DNA from: Castellaniella sp. S9
GTDB taxonomy: Bacteria > Pseudomonadota > Gammaproteobacteria > Burkholderiales > Burkholderiaceae_B
DNA length: 64,000 nucleotides
Direction: 5' to 3'
Assembly: GCF_027257175.1 (NCBI RefSeq)
Contig: NZ_JAPFGD010000001.1
Span: forward strand, 124,001-188,000
Positions 17,437-26,155 of this stretch are shown here, piece by piece. Within the stretch, counting starts at the first letter, position 1; every line of letters starts with the position of its first letter. The position numbers and the translations under genes are program-made. The notes beneath the pieces were generated by a model. That model ran no database searches. It saw nothing but the letters and a program-made list of their open reading frames with translations, and was not told the origin of the DNA.

Positions 17437-19839
17437 TCAGTCCGGCAAGGCGTAGGCCACCAGATAATCCCCCATCTTGGTGCCGAACGAGCCGTGGCCG
17501 CCCGCCATGATGACCACATATTGCTTGCCGTTCACCGCGTAGGTCATGGGCGTGGCCTGGCCGCCGGCCGGCAGGCGCGCCTCCCACAACAGGCTGCCGT
17601 CGTCGACGTCGAAGGCGCGCAGATAATTGTCCTGCGTGGCCGCCACGAACATCACATTGCCGGCGGTCGAGATCGGCCCGCCCAGGCCCGGCACGCCGAT
17701 CTTCAGCGGCGGCAACTGGAACAAGTGCGGCAGGCTGTCGCGGATGGTGCCGATGCGTTTTTTCCACACCACCTGGTGGCTTTGCAAATCGACGCCGGCC
17801 ACATAGCCCCAGGCAGGCGCCTTGCACGGCAGGCCCAGCGGCGACAGGAAAGGGTTGATCGTCACGCCATACGGGGTGCCGTACATGGGCTGCACCCCGC
17901 TTTCCGAGCCGGTGCCCTCGCCTTTTGCCCGGTTTGGATCCTCGGGGATGAGCCGGGACACGAACGGCAGGCCGATCGGATTCATCAGCGCCACCTGGCG
18001 GTCCCGGTTGACCGACATGCCGCCCCATTCGAACACGCCCAGGTTGCCCGGAAAGACCAGCGTGCCGTTCTCGGACGGCGGCGTGTAGATGCCGTCATAG
18101 TTCAGGCGATGGAACATCACGCGGCAGACCAACTGGTCCAGCATGGTGGCGCCCCACATGTCCTTGTCGGTGAGCCTGCCCTGCGGGGCGAGATCCAGCG
18201 CCGAGAACGGCTGGGTCGGCGCGTAGTGCTCGCCCTGCGTTTGCGGGCCGCGCGCCACGCGTTGCGGCACGGGCTTTTCCGTGATCGGCACGATGGGCTC
18301 GCCATTGCGGCGGTCCAGCACGAACACGTTGCCGGTCTTGGTCAGCACGTAGATCGCCGGCACGGTCCGGCCGTCGGCCAGCCTCACGTCCATCAGCGAG
18401 GGCTGCGCCGGCACGTCCATGTCCCACAGATCGTGATGCGTCGTCTGGAAGTGCCAGATCAGGCGGCCGGTGGAAGCGTCCAGCGCCAACACGGAATTGG
18501 CATAGCGCTCTTTCAATTCGCCGCGGTCGCCGCCCCAGATGTCGGGCGTGCCCACCCCCGTGGGCACATAGACCACATCGGTCTGCCCATCATAGGCCAG
18601 CGGCGCCCAGGCGTTGGGCGAATTGTGCACGAATTCCGTGTGTTCCCCCGGCATCGCATTGGGGTTTTCGGCGCCGGTGTCGAACACCCATTTCAACTCG
18701 CCGGTGCGCACGTCGTAGCCGCGGATCACGCCGGACGGCTCCTGATTGGAAAAGTTGTCCGTCACCGAGCCGCCGATCACGATCGTCGTCGCCGTCACCA
18801 CCGGCGGCGAGGTCGGGTTGTAGCCCCCCGGATACGCGTGGGGCATGCTCTTCTGCAGATCGATTTCGCCCTGGTCGCCGAAATCCCCGCACACGCTGCC
18901 ATCGTCGGCATTCACCGCGATCAGGCGCCCGTCGTTGGTGGGCAGCAAGACCTTGCGCGGGCAGACGGTCGAGACCGAGCCGTCGGCCTCGGCCTGGCTG
19001 GCCGGAAAACGCTGGACATTGGCCGCATCATGATAGGCCACCCCACGGCAGGTCAGATGCTGGAAAGACTTGTCGGCCTGCAGTTTCGGATCGAAGCGCC
19101 ACAGGCGCCGGCCGGTGGCGGCGTCCAGCGCGTCCAGGAACTGATGCGGCGTGCACAGGAACAGTGTGTCGCCGACCTTGATCGGCGTCACCTCGTTGGT
19201 GGTTTCGCCCGAATCATTGTCGCTGCGGAAATCGCCCGTGCGATAGGTCCAGGCCACCTGCAGGTTCCCGACATTTTCGTCGTTGATCTGCGTCAACGGC
19301 GAATAGCGCACCCCGCCCTCGGTGCGCGCGTAGGACGGCCAGTCCTCATTGGCCACGCCGGGCACCGGCTGCGCCTCGGCAGGCTGCGCGCGGGCGAACG
19401 TCCCGTTGATTTCCTGCGGATCATTGAACACGCCATAGCCCAGCACCGCCAGCATGGCCACCATCGCCACGCCCATGGCCGCCTTGGCCGGCCGAGGGGA
19501 CACGAGCCCGCGCGTGGCCGCCGGCAGCAGCAGCCACAACCCCAACAGGAACAGCAAGTCATAGCGCGGCGCCAGCGCCCAGAAATCGGTGCCGACCTCC
19601 CACAGCCCCCAGACCAGCGTGGCAGCCAGAATCAGCGCGTACAGCCACAAGGCCGCCGTTCGCCCCCGCATCAAGAGCCCCGCACACACCAGCAGCGCCA
19701 CACCCACCACCGCGTAGTACCAGGAACCGCCCAGTACCGCCAGCCAGGCGCCGCCAAGCAGGGAGAAAAGCGCGATCAGGAGCAGAACGATCCAGCCCAG
19801 AGTCTGGGCCACGCCCCTGTTTCGATTGGTCGAATCCAT
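17437..19839 (-). CDS. gcd: Membrane-bound PQQ-dependent glucose dehydrogenase
   Basis: An 800-residue quinoprotein of the Gcd type, full length for the family. About five transmembrane helices occupy residues 15-135, followed by the periplasmic eight-bladed PQQ propeller with WPSYARTEGGVRYSPLTQIN, LDALDAATGRRLWRFDPKLQ and WGYVAGVDLQSHQVVWKKRI. It oxidises glucose or other aldoses to lactones and feeds electrons to ubiquinone. The second ATG (19839) is preferred because AGGA lies eight bases upstream, while the first (19848) touches that site. No PQQ synthesis genes are in the window. It ends 64 bases from the ABC ATPase start on the same strand. Confidence 0.93.
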   Translation of the reverse strand: MDSTNRNRGVAQTLGWIVLLLIALFSLLGGAWLAVLGGSWYYAVVGVALLVCAGLLMRGRTAALWLYALILAATLVWGLWEVGTDFWALAPRYDLLFLLGLWLLLPAATRGLVSPRPAKAAMGVAMVAMLAVLGYGVFNDPQEINGTFARAQPAEAQPVPGVANEDWPSYARTEGGVRYSPLTQINDENVGNLQVAWTYRTGDFRSDNDSGETTNEVTPIKVGDTLFLCTPHQFLDALDAATGRRLWRFDPKLQADKSFQHLTCRGVAYHDAANVQRFPASQAEADGSVSTVCPRKVLLPTNDGRLIAVNADDGSVCGDFGDQGEIDLQKSMPHAYPGGYNPTSPPVVTATTIVIGGSVTDNFSNQEPSGVIRGYDVRTGELKWVFDTGAENPNAMPGEHTEFVHNSPNAWAPLAYDGQTDVVYVPTGVGTPDIWGGDRGELKERYANSVLALDASTGRLIWHFQTTHHDLWDMDVPAQPSLMDVRLADGRTVPAIYVLTKTGNVFVLDRRNGEPIVPITEKPVPQRVARGPQTQGEHYAPTQPFSALDLAPQGRLTDKDMWGATMLDQLVCRVMFHRLNYDGIYTPPSENGTLVFPGNLGVFEWGGMSVNRDRQVALMNPIGLPFVSRLIPEDPNRAKGEGTGSESGVQPMYGTPYGVTINPFLSPLGLPCKAPAWGYVAGVDLQSHQVVWKKRIGTIRDSLPHLFQLPPLKIGVPGLGGPISTAGNVMFVAATQDNYLRAFDVDDGSLLWEARLPAGGQATPMTYAVNGKQYVVIMAGGHGSFGTKMGDYLVAYALPD

Positions 19840-19980
19840 GGGAGTCATCCTTGCGTGTGAGGCATGGCGACCACTCTATCACGGGGATGGGTACGGTGAC
19901 CTGAACGGTGGGGGGTACCGAAACGCGAGTTCCTCGTCTACCCTACGCTCGTAGGTTTCACGCACGACGACGCGCATCGA

Positions 19981-20301
19981 TCAAGCCCGTGCTTTATGGG
20001 CGGCAATCGCCGCGTCCAGTCTCTGCTGGCCTCGTGCCTTGGCTTTCTGCGGGTCCATGCCGGGCTGACCCGCACGAATCTCCCGCATGCCTTTGATGGC
20101 ATCGTTCAACTGGTCAACCTCAAAACGGATCCGTGCCTGCTGTTCAAGTCGATGGTAGTAGTCGAGCTTGCGAGCATCCACCAGGGCGACATAGCTCTCG
20201 CCATTGCGCGTGATGATCTTTTCGCTGCCTGCACGAACGGCCTCTGCCAGTGCCTTCAGGTCGATGCGGACCTTGTTGAACGGGACGATGTCTTGAGAGG
20301 A
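19981..20301 (-). pseudogene. Phd/YefM-like antitoxin remnant without an in-frame start
   Basis: Reading the minus strand from 20292 gives DIVPFNKVRIDLKALAEAVR, then ITRNGESYVALVDARKLDYY, which has the shape of a prevent-host-death antitoxin (strand, RxxLxxxLxxV helix, ITRNG turn, alpha segment). The frame continues to a stop at 19981 with a long basic helix. Upstream the frame hits TGA at 20304-20302 with no ATG, GTG or TTG between. A second frame (GTG at 20347) runs through the same place, so a one-base frameshift may have broken the gene. A shorter product could start at GTG 20181 but would lack the DNA-binding half. No toxin gene is adjacent. Confidence 0.5.
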
Positions 20302-20487
20302 TCAGGAGATGATCTTGACCTTGCACGACGATGGACTCACCAGTCACCTTTCGAGCCCATCTAGGGCGGGGCAGCAGCTCTCAGTCTTCGTATCAACCCC
20401 GCTGGACAAATGCGTTCACCCAAGCCGGCCCTGCCGACGGAGGCTGCCTATAGTGTCCGGTGAACTCGGCAACAACCAGGAAAGCCC

Positions 20488-20516
20488 TTGCCGTTCTCAA
20501 TTAACGTATATACAAT
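20488..20516 (+). promoter_or_regulatory. Candidate brnTA promoter
   Basis: TTGCCG (20488-20493) and TACAAT (20511-20516) are separated by 17 bases, a good sigma-70 fit. The hexamer ends only two bases before the brnT ATG, so the transcript would be leaderless or the true start would be different. A small palindrome, GTATATAC (20506-20513), overlaps the -10 and could be contacted by the antitoxin BrnA. Confidence 0.5.
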
Positions 20517-20518
20517 AA

Positions 20519-20791
20519 ATGCAAATCGTCTGCGACCCTGTCAAACGTGCAAAAACGCTCGAAGAGCGCGGATTGGACATGCACTTGGCAGGCCAGGTAT
20601 TCGCAGGCAAGCACTTTACCGCGCCAGATGGCCGGACTGATTACGGCGAACCTCGCTACATCACCATCGGTGAAATGGCTGGCAGGATGGTCGTTCTGGT
20701 TTGGACGCCGCGCGGCGCGGCACGCCGCATCATCAGCATGAGGAAAGCAAATGCCCGCGAACAAGAAAGGTACGCACGCCACCTCGGTTGA
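20519..20791 (+). CDS. brnT: BrnT-family ribonuclease toxin
   Basis: A 90-residue type II toxin of the BrnT family, which folds like RelE and cleaves RNA. The family pattern is visible from start to end: VCDPVKRAKTLEERGLDMHL, then TDYGEPRYITIGEMAGRMVV, and the basic end ARRIISMRKANAREQERYA, which carries the expected catalytic Arg/Lys residues. The brnA start lies 41 bases inside its 3-prime end. BrnT toxins respond to stress by slowing translation. The start codon lies only two bases after the apparent -10 box. Confidence 0.88.
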   Translation: MQIVCDPVKRAKTLEERGLDMHLAGQVFAGKHFTAPDGRTDYGEPRYITIGEMAGRMVVLVWTPRGAARRIISMRKANAREQERYARHLG

Positions 20792-21008
20792 TCATGACGA
20801 TGCGCCGGAGCTTACGGATGCTTGGTTTCAGGAAGCCGAACTTCGCGATGGCAACAAGGTCATCCGACGAGGGCGCCCGAAGTCGGTGGCCCCGAGCGTG
20901 TCCATCAGTCTGCGCGTCCCACCGGACGTTCTGGACCGGTGGAAGAGCACCGGGCCAGGGTGGCAGACCCGCATGGTGACGGCCCTCAAGAGCCACGCAC
21001 CGAAATGA
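20751..21008 (+). CDS. brnA: BrnA-family antitoxin
   Basis: An 85-residue antitoxin. The N-terminal part is acidic (DHDDAPELTDAWFQEAELRD) and the C-terminal part is the ribbon-helix-helix BrnA signature RRGRPKSVAPSVSISLRVPP followed by DRWKSTGPGWQTRM. It binds BrnT and the shared promoter to repress the operon. The long overlap with brnT suggests translational coupling. The pair looks complete and functional. Confidence 0.88.
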   Translation: MPANKKGTHATSVDHDDAPELTDAWFQEAELRDGNKVIRRGRPKSVAPSVSISLRVPPDVLDRWKSTGPGWQTRMVTALKSHAPK

Positions 21009-21072
21009 ACCTATCAGAAAACATGCATACGCCGCTACTTCTTTGGCACCGCTGGCTACGCAGCACTATCAA

Positions 21073-21650
21073 TGGTCCGGCCCCGATGGCCTGCCCAAGG
21101 GAGAGGCCGCCAGGATTCAATCGTCAAACACATCGTCCAGGGTTTCGGCATCGAGGATGTTTAACGACCATGTCTCGAGCTGTGCGGCGGTGGCCGAACG
21201 GATACGTTTGTCCGTGGCCTCGGGGACTTCGCCGAATTTGCGAGCCAATTGCCGCAACAGCAGTTCGGCCTGACCGCGCCTCAATCCAACCCGCTCGGGT
21301 GTGGTGATGTATGTCATTGCATGCTCCTGTTCCAGGGCCTCCAATGCCCGCATATAGTCCGGTTCCAGCGCCTCGGGCAGTGCAATCATCCAGTCGACCA
21401 GCCTGACCAGGGCGTCGATGTCGCCCCGGGCATATCCATAGCCGGCCAGGCAGCGCATCAGCTCGACCTTGGGGTCCAGCCGTGCCGCCTTGCGGCGGAA
21501 CCACAGGGCGGTCAACTGCGCCATCATGACCACGGCAAACGGATTCGATGGGGCGATGGCCTCAAGTTCATCCCAGCGCCTGAGCCATTGTGCCATGTGG
21601 ACCACGGGCAAGGTGAACCGCACGCCTTGGCCGAGGAACTCGTCGCGGTG
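21073..21650 (-). repeat. Inverted repeat copy 1 (Rpn/DUF4351 gene segment)
   Basis: This 578-bp stretch is a near-identical inverted copy of 26218-26843. The match starts at the HRDEFLGQG codons and runs past the stop codon into the downstream text (TGAATCCTGG... to GGCCGGACCA). The second copy has one 48-bp expansion inside. The pair flanks fliC and the IS66 element. Confidence 0.85.
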
Positions 21651-21968
21651 GACCAGGTGTGAATCGCCGCCACGGCTGGCGGTGAGGATGCCGAGGCTGT
21701 AGATGGGCTGGATCGGGCTGGAGCCGTAACGGTCCTCGAGGCGGTAGCGGTATTGATACATGCGCCGCGCAAAGAGGCGCCTGGCCTTTGGGCCGGCGCC
21801 GCCGCCCTGAACCTCGACATGGATCAGCAGCCTTGCCAACCCGCCATCGCGGCGGCGCACGAGAATGAGCTTGTCGGTGTAGAGGCGACGGGGCGCTTTG
21901 CCTGCACCATTGCCTGACCCCACAAAAACTACGGCACTCAAGCCCGGCGGCTTGTCGCCGACGCGCAA
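21117..21968 (-). CDS. Rpn/DUF4351-family putative nuclease, N-terminally truncated
   Basis: A 283-residue product of the Rpn (PD-(D/E)XK nuclease, formerly transposase-like) family with a C-terminal DUF4351 segment. The nuclease core shows TDKLILVRRRDG and ARLLIHVEVQGGG, with the expected E-x-Q, then RRMYQYRYRLEDRYG. The end is LLLRQLARKFGEVPEA...LETWSLNILDA. Family proteins usually carry about 60 further residues before the core; here the frame opens after a TGA with only TTG as start and an unrelated leader (VFVGSGNGAGKAP). The gene is therefore probably broken at its 5-prime end. Rpn proteins are linked to RecA-independent recombination and phage defence. Confidence 0.7.
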   Translation of the reverse strand: MRVGDKPPGLSAVVFVGSGNGAGKAPRRLYTDKLILVRRRDGGLARLLIHVEVQGGGAGPKARRLFARRMYQYRYRLEDRYGSSPIQPIYSLGILTASRGGDSHLVHRDEFLGQGVRFTLPVVHMAQWLRRWDELEAIAPSNPFAVVMMAQLTALWFRRKAARLDPKVELMRCLAGYGYARGDIDALVRLVDWMIALPEALEPDYMRALEALEQEHAMTYITTPERVGLRRGQAELLLRQLARKFGEVPEATDKRIRSATAAQLETWSLNILDAETLDDVFDD

Positions 21969-22061
21969 GAACCGGGACTCGGCCTTGCCGCAGCCCCCAG
22001 AGATTCTCTGAACAAGTCACCGCGCCGCATGCACTCATCCCTGCTGCAAAGCATCACCACC

Positions 22062-22088
22062 TAAACCTTCCCCCGCCCCGACCGTAAA
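22062..22088 (+). promoter_or_regulatory. Sigma-28 promoter of fliC
   Basis: TAAACCTT (22062-22069), an 11-base spacer and ACCGTAAA (22081-22088) match the sigma-28 form found before other late genes here (compare the flgK site). It would give an mRNA leader of roughly 120 bases before the fliC ATG. Confidence 0.7.
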
Positions 22089-22213
22089 CGCGGATGTACA
22101 GGAAATACCGGGCCTGCCCGACACCCAGGTGAAGGGCCAGGATTCCACCCGAAAGGGCTTTCCTGGCCAACCGGCAGTAACAAGCCGCTGCCTTCCCCCT
22201 ACAGGAGTAATCC

Positions 22214-23539
22214 ATGTCTGTTATCAATACCAACTACCTGGCTCTGGTTTCCCAGAACAACCTGACCCGGTCGCAAGGCGCTCTCGGCACTGCCATCGAA
22301 CGCCTGTCCTCCGGCCTGCGCATCAACAGCGCCAAGGACGATGCTGCCGGTCAGGCCATTGCCAACCGCTTCACCGCCAACATCAAGGGCTTGGCCCAGG
22401 CTGGTCGTAACGCCAACGATGGCATCTCCATCGCCCAGACCACCGAAGGGGCGCTGAACGAAATCAACAATAACCTGCAACGCATCCGCGAGCTGTCGGT
22501 TCAGGCCGCAAACGGAACCAACTCTGGCTCCGATTTGAAATCCATACAGGACGAAATTACGCAACGTCTCGAAGAAATTGATCGAGTTTCCAAGCAAACT
22601 CAGTTCAATGATGTGGATGTGCTGGCACAGACCCGCGCTCTGAGCATACAAGTTGGAGCGAAGGATGGCGAGACCATCGACATCAACTTGCAGAAGATCG
22701 ACTCTGCCTCTCTGGGTCTCGAAAACTTCACTATTGAAAAGAAAGTTCTGAATGTCGGGGACGCAATTGATACCGCAGACGGCATAACCGGTACCGGTTC
22801 AGCTGGCATTGACACTAACTTCGCTGCCGCAAAGACTCAATTGGTAGCTGCGGGTGTAGACATTAGTGGTGGCGTAACGCTCCACCAGGTTCACGATAGC
22901 GAAGGAAACGCCCAAGACGCCTATGTACTGAAGGTCGGTTCAGACTTCTATGCAGCCCAGTTCACAAATGCTACGGACCCCACTGCTGATCCCGCCGCCG
23001 TAAGCATTGCGGTCACCACCGTTGATTACACGGATAATAGCGGCAACACAACGGGTGTCACGGCTCTCACCAAAATTGGTTTGAATGAGAATGATGAATT
23101 CGTGTCGTACGCCACTGTGCAGAGTAATTCTTTTGTTGTCGCGACAAACGTGACTTCAAGTACGCCAGTCGCCACCACTACGAGCGTGTGGGGATACGCT
23201 GCGGACACAGCAACCGTTGACTTTAGTGACACAGGGGCTACAGAGCAATTCTCCGTTGGCGCCGCCGGTGACTCAATGAGCAAGCTCGATGAAGCCCTGA
23301 AGCGTGTCGATGCCTTCCGGAGCGAACTGGGTGCTGTGCAAAATCGTTTCGAATCCACCATCGCTAACCTGAGCAACACCGTCACCAACCTTTCTGCAGC
23401 CCGCTCGCGCATCGAAGACGCCGACTATGCCGTCGAAGTCTCCAACATGACCCGCGCGCAGATCCTGCAGCAGGCCGGCACCTCGGTTCTGGCGCAAGCC
23501 AACCAGGTTCCGCAGACTGTCCTGTCGCTGCTGCGTTAA
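22214..23539 (+). CDS. fliC: Flagellin
   Basis: A 441-residue flagellin, the filament subunit exported by the flagellar type III system. The conserved D0/D1 N-terminus (MSVINTNYLALVSQNNLTRS; IERLSSGLRINSAKDDAAGQ) covers about residues 1-165 and the matching C-terminus (ARSRIEDADYAVEVSNMTRA, then VLAQANQVPQTVLSLLR) covers about 345-441. The middle is the surface-exposed variable part, Ala/Thr/Val-rich and lower in GC than its neighbours. AGGAG precedes the ATG. A sigma-28 promoter lies upstream and a strong terminator downstream, so it is a monocistronic late gene. It is cut off from the main cluster by an accessory region. Confidence 0.98.
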   Translation: MSVINTNYLALVSQNNLTRSQGALGTAIERLSSGLRINSAKDDAAGQAIANRFTANIKGLAQAGRNANDGISIAQTTEGALNEINNNLQRIRELSVQAANGTNSGSDLKSIQDEITQRLEEIDRVSKQTQFNDVDVLAQTRALSIQVGAKDGETIDINLQKIDSASLGLENFTIEKKVLNVGDAIDTADGITGTGSAGIDTNFAAAKTQLVAAGVDISGGVTLHQVHDSEGNAQDAYVLKVGSDFYAAQFTNATDPTADPAAVSIAVTTVDYTDNSGNTTGVTALTKIGLNENDEFVSYATVQSNSFVVATNVTSSTPVATTTSVWGYAADTATVDFSDTGATEQFSVGAAGDSMSKLDEALKRVDAFRSELGAVQNRFESTIANLSNTVTNLSAARSRIEDADYAVEVSNMTRAQILQQAGTSVLAQANQVPQTVLSLLR

Positions 23540-23593
23540 TTCGCAGTCTCGACAGCCGCTCCCTGGTCGATCTACGGAGAGCGATCTGAAACG

Positions 23594-23634
23594 AAAGGCC
23601 GCTAGTCCCAGCAGTGGGATTGGCGGCCTTTTTC
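23594..23634 (+). terminator. Rho-independent terminator of fliC
   Basis: AAAGGCCGC and GCGGCCTTT form a 9-bp stem around an inner TCCC/GGGA pairing, followed by TTTTT. It lies 54 bases after the fliC stop and is the clearest intrinsic terminator in the window. Confidence 0.9.
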
Positions 23635-23741
23635 TTGGCCGGTAATCAATGGTTTGATCGTAAGTGCGCCATAAACCCCATTCTTCCCTGAGTTTCTTGC
23701 CAAGGGCATAGTTCTGCCATCGTACTTTTTGGGATTGACCG

Positions 23742-24047
23742 ATGACAGACACCAAGGATTGGGCCGCGCATTTAGCCGCGATCGAAGCCGAAGGCATCAG
23801 CACGCAAGCGTATGCGCGGCGCGAAGGGATATCGGCGGCGACGCTGTATTACTGACGCAGGCGCCTGAAGCCAGCCGTTCAACGGTCACCGACTGTGTCC
23901 TTGGTGCCGGTACAAGTCAAAGAAGAGACGGTCGCCCAGCGCTGTACCGTCTGGCTGGCGCCCGGTGTACGGTTGGAGTTGGGCGCACTGCCGCCGGCCT
24001 GGTGGCTGTCGGCAGTGACGGCGGCGGTTTCGCGCCAGATGCGCTGA
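23742..24047 (+). pseudogene. tnpA: IS66 tnpA (OrfA) with nonsense mutation
   Basis: The frame starts MTDTKDWAAHLAAIEAEGIS, then AYARREGISAATLYY and a TGA where IS66 OrfA proteins have Trp (LYYWRRRLK). Reading through restores RRRLKPAVQRSPTVSLVPVQ and an IS66-like beta-rich end, stopping at 24047 with TGATG overlap into tnpB. A single TGG-to-TGA change explains it. The helix-turn-helix DNA-binding half alone (37 residues) might still be made. Confidence 0.85.
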
Positions 24048-24406
24048 TGCATCCGGGCAGTCGTATTGGCAGCGTCTACCTGTGTCGCGAGCCGGTGGAC
24101 TTCAGGAAGTCAATTGGGGGCTTGTCGGCGCTGGTCGAGCAGCAACTGGAGATGAGTCCGTTTGGCGATGCGCTATTTGTGTTCATCAATCGCCAGCGCG
24201 ACAAGATCAAGGCGCTGCATTGGCATCGCAATGGCTTCTGCCTGTGGTACAAGCGGCTGGAGAAACAGCGTTTTGCCTGGCCGACGTTAGCCCAAGAGCA
24301 GCCCACCTGCACCTTGACGATGCAGGAGTTGGAATGGCTGCTCGAAGGCTTTGATTTATGGGCGCATCAGCCGCATAAAACCTTGCATTATGCGGCCACG
24401 ACATAG
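24047..24406 (+). CDS. tnpB: IS66 accessory protein TnpB
   Basis: A 119-residue IS66 Orf2 protein. Hallmarks are SRIGSVYLCREPVDFRKSIG near the start, FVFINRQRDKIKALHWHRNG in the middle, and FCLWYKRLEKQRFAWP. It is needed for IS66 transposition but its biochemical role is not settled. The ATG overlaps the tnpA stop (TGATG), the usual IS66 arrangement. It appears intact. Confidence 0.9.
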   Translation: MHPGSRIGSVYLCREPVDFRKSIGGLSALVEQQLEMSPFGDALFVFINRQRDKIKALHWHRNGFCLWYKRLEKQRFAWPTLAQEQPTCTLTMQELEWLLEGFDLWAHQPHKTLHYAATT

Positions 24407-24421
24407 GGCATAAAAGGTAAA

Positions 24422-25816
24422 ATGGCGGGCATGACTTCAGCCCCCGCCATGCCCGCTATCGCTTTGACGGAAATCGATCCGTCCAAGTATGGCGTGACGG
24501 TGACGCCTGGGCTTAAACGCCTGATGCGGGATATCCAGGCGCATGCCGAGATCCATTTGCAGGCGCGTCTCCAAGCCCGGCTGCGCGAGCAGATGGACGC
24601 CGAGTACGAGGCCCGCTACGAAGCCAAGCTGCAAGAACAATTGGTCGCCCGCATCCAGGCGTTGTTCGAGCAACTGGTGCTCAGTCGGCGTCGCCTGTTC
24701 GGGCGCAGCAGCGAAGCCCTCTCGACGCAGTTTCGACTGTTCGATGAGGCCGATGCGTTGGGCGCCCAGACGACCGAGGCTGATGAGCTCGCACCGCTAC
24801 CGAGCGCCCAGCCCTCGGTCAGCGCGCCGCGCAAGCCCGCCGCGCGCGGCAAGCGCCAGCCGCTGCCGGTGGAGTTGCCGCGCATCGACATCGTGCATGA
24901 AGTGCCTGAAGCCGAGCGCACCTGCGCCTGCGGCACGCCCATGGTCCAGATCGGTGAAGACGTGAGCGAACAGCTGGACATCATCCCCATGCAGGTGCGG
25001 GTGCTGCGTCACGTGCGCAAACGCTACGCCTGCCCGGGCGGCGACGCCGCGCCGGTCACCGCCCCGGTGCCCGCTCAGGTCTTGCCCAAGAGCAATGCCA
25101 GCGGCGATCTGCTGGCGATGCTGCTGACGGTCAAGTATGTGGACGGGCTGCCGCTGGCGCGCTTCGAGCATGTGCTGGGCCGCAGCGACGGTGTCGAGCA
25201 CCTGGTGTGCTGGGCGCATGCGCGCCGGGGCTTTGTCGAGGCCGCCAAGGTGCAGGGCAAGGGCAAGCGCGGGCGGGCCGATGAGGCCATTGCGCTGATC
25301 GGCAAACTGTATCGGATTGAACGCGAGTGCCAGAGCGCCACCGACGCGCAGCGCCTTGCCGCCCGCCAGGCGCATAGCCTGCCGGTGCTGGCCGAACTGC
25401 GGAGCTGGCTGGATAAGACACGCCCGCAGGTCGTGCCTGGCCTGGCGCTGGGCCGCGCGCTGGCCTATCTGGACAGATACTGGAACAAGCTGACACGCTA
25501 CACCGAGCGCGGCGACCTGCCCATCGACAACAACCGCTGCGAGAATGCCATCCGCCCCTTCGTGGTGGGCCGAAAGAGTTGGCTGTTCAGCAACACACCG
25601 GCGGGCGCGCACGCCAGTGCACTGATCTACTCGCTGGTGGAGACGGCCAAGGCCAATGGGCGAGAGCCCTATACGTGGTTGCGCACGGTGCTGCGCGAAT
25701 TGCCCCGCGCCCGCACGGTGCAAGACTACGAGGCGTTGTTGCCGTGGAATCTGGCTCTTGAAACCTTGGCGGTACAAGCCATTGACGCGACCTCGCTGCG
25801 CCACGCCCCGTCGTGA
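24422..25816 (+). pseudogene. tnpC: IS66 transposase TnpC with internal deletion of the catalytic core
   Basis: The open frame gives 464 residues. The N-terminal coiled-coil and zinc-finger-like region is present (RRRLFGRSSEALS; ERTCACGTPMVQIGEDVSEQ), as is the C-terminus (YTERGDLPIDNNRCENAIRP; GRKSWLFSNTPAGAHASALI) with the DDE glutamate. At about 25186 the text jumps from RFEHVLGRS directly to DGVEHLVCWAHARRGF. IS66 transposases have roughly 100 residues there, including the two catalytic aspartates in DET and TDG blocks. The loss is in frame, so a stable but inactive protein is possible. Confidence 0.85.
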
Positions 25817-25846
25817 ACGTAGTCGCGTCCCATCCCCCCTTGTGAC

Positions 25847-26155
25847 ATGACGAGCGAGCGTAAAACCCTTCTGGATCGTGAATTGTTCACCGAGGCCTTG
25901 CGCCATATGAGCGAAGCCGATCTGCGATACCTGAACCGCATGGTGGTCGAGCGGCTGAATCTGCTGGATCAGGCCAGGAGCACGGTGCAGTTGGCGCAGT
26001 TTGCCCAGGGCGACCGGGTCAGCTTTATCGCGAACGACGGTATGGAGAAACATGGCACGGTTCTGCGGTTGAATAAGAAAACGGTGAGCCTGCGCACCGA
26101 CGACCAGATGCTCTGGAAAGTCTCGCCAGGATTGCTGCGTAAACCCGGCCGCTGA
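25847..26155 (+). CDS. Small passenger protein of the IS66 element
   Basis: A 102-residue protein encoded after tnpC but inside the right inverted repeat. The first half is helical and charged (RKTLLDRELFTEALRHMSEA). The second half looks like a small beta-barrel (FAQGDRVSFIANDGMEKHG, then VLRLNKKTVSLRTDDQMLW). I recognise the general pattern as an accessory gene seen in some IS66 elements but know no assigned function. The start is 30 bases after the tnpC stop. Confidence 0.75.
   Translation: MTSERKTLLDRELFTEALRHMSEADLRYLNRMVVERLNLLDQARSTVQLAQFAQGDRVSFIANDGMEKHGTVLRLNKKTVSLRTDDQMLWKVSPGLLRKPGR

Noticed and set aside
22062-23659. Flagellar phase variation by inversion of the fliC promoter
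   Set aside because: The inverted Rpn repeats would carry the promoter and fliC together, so inversion would not uncouple them. No site-specific recombinase gene or short recombination sites are present.
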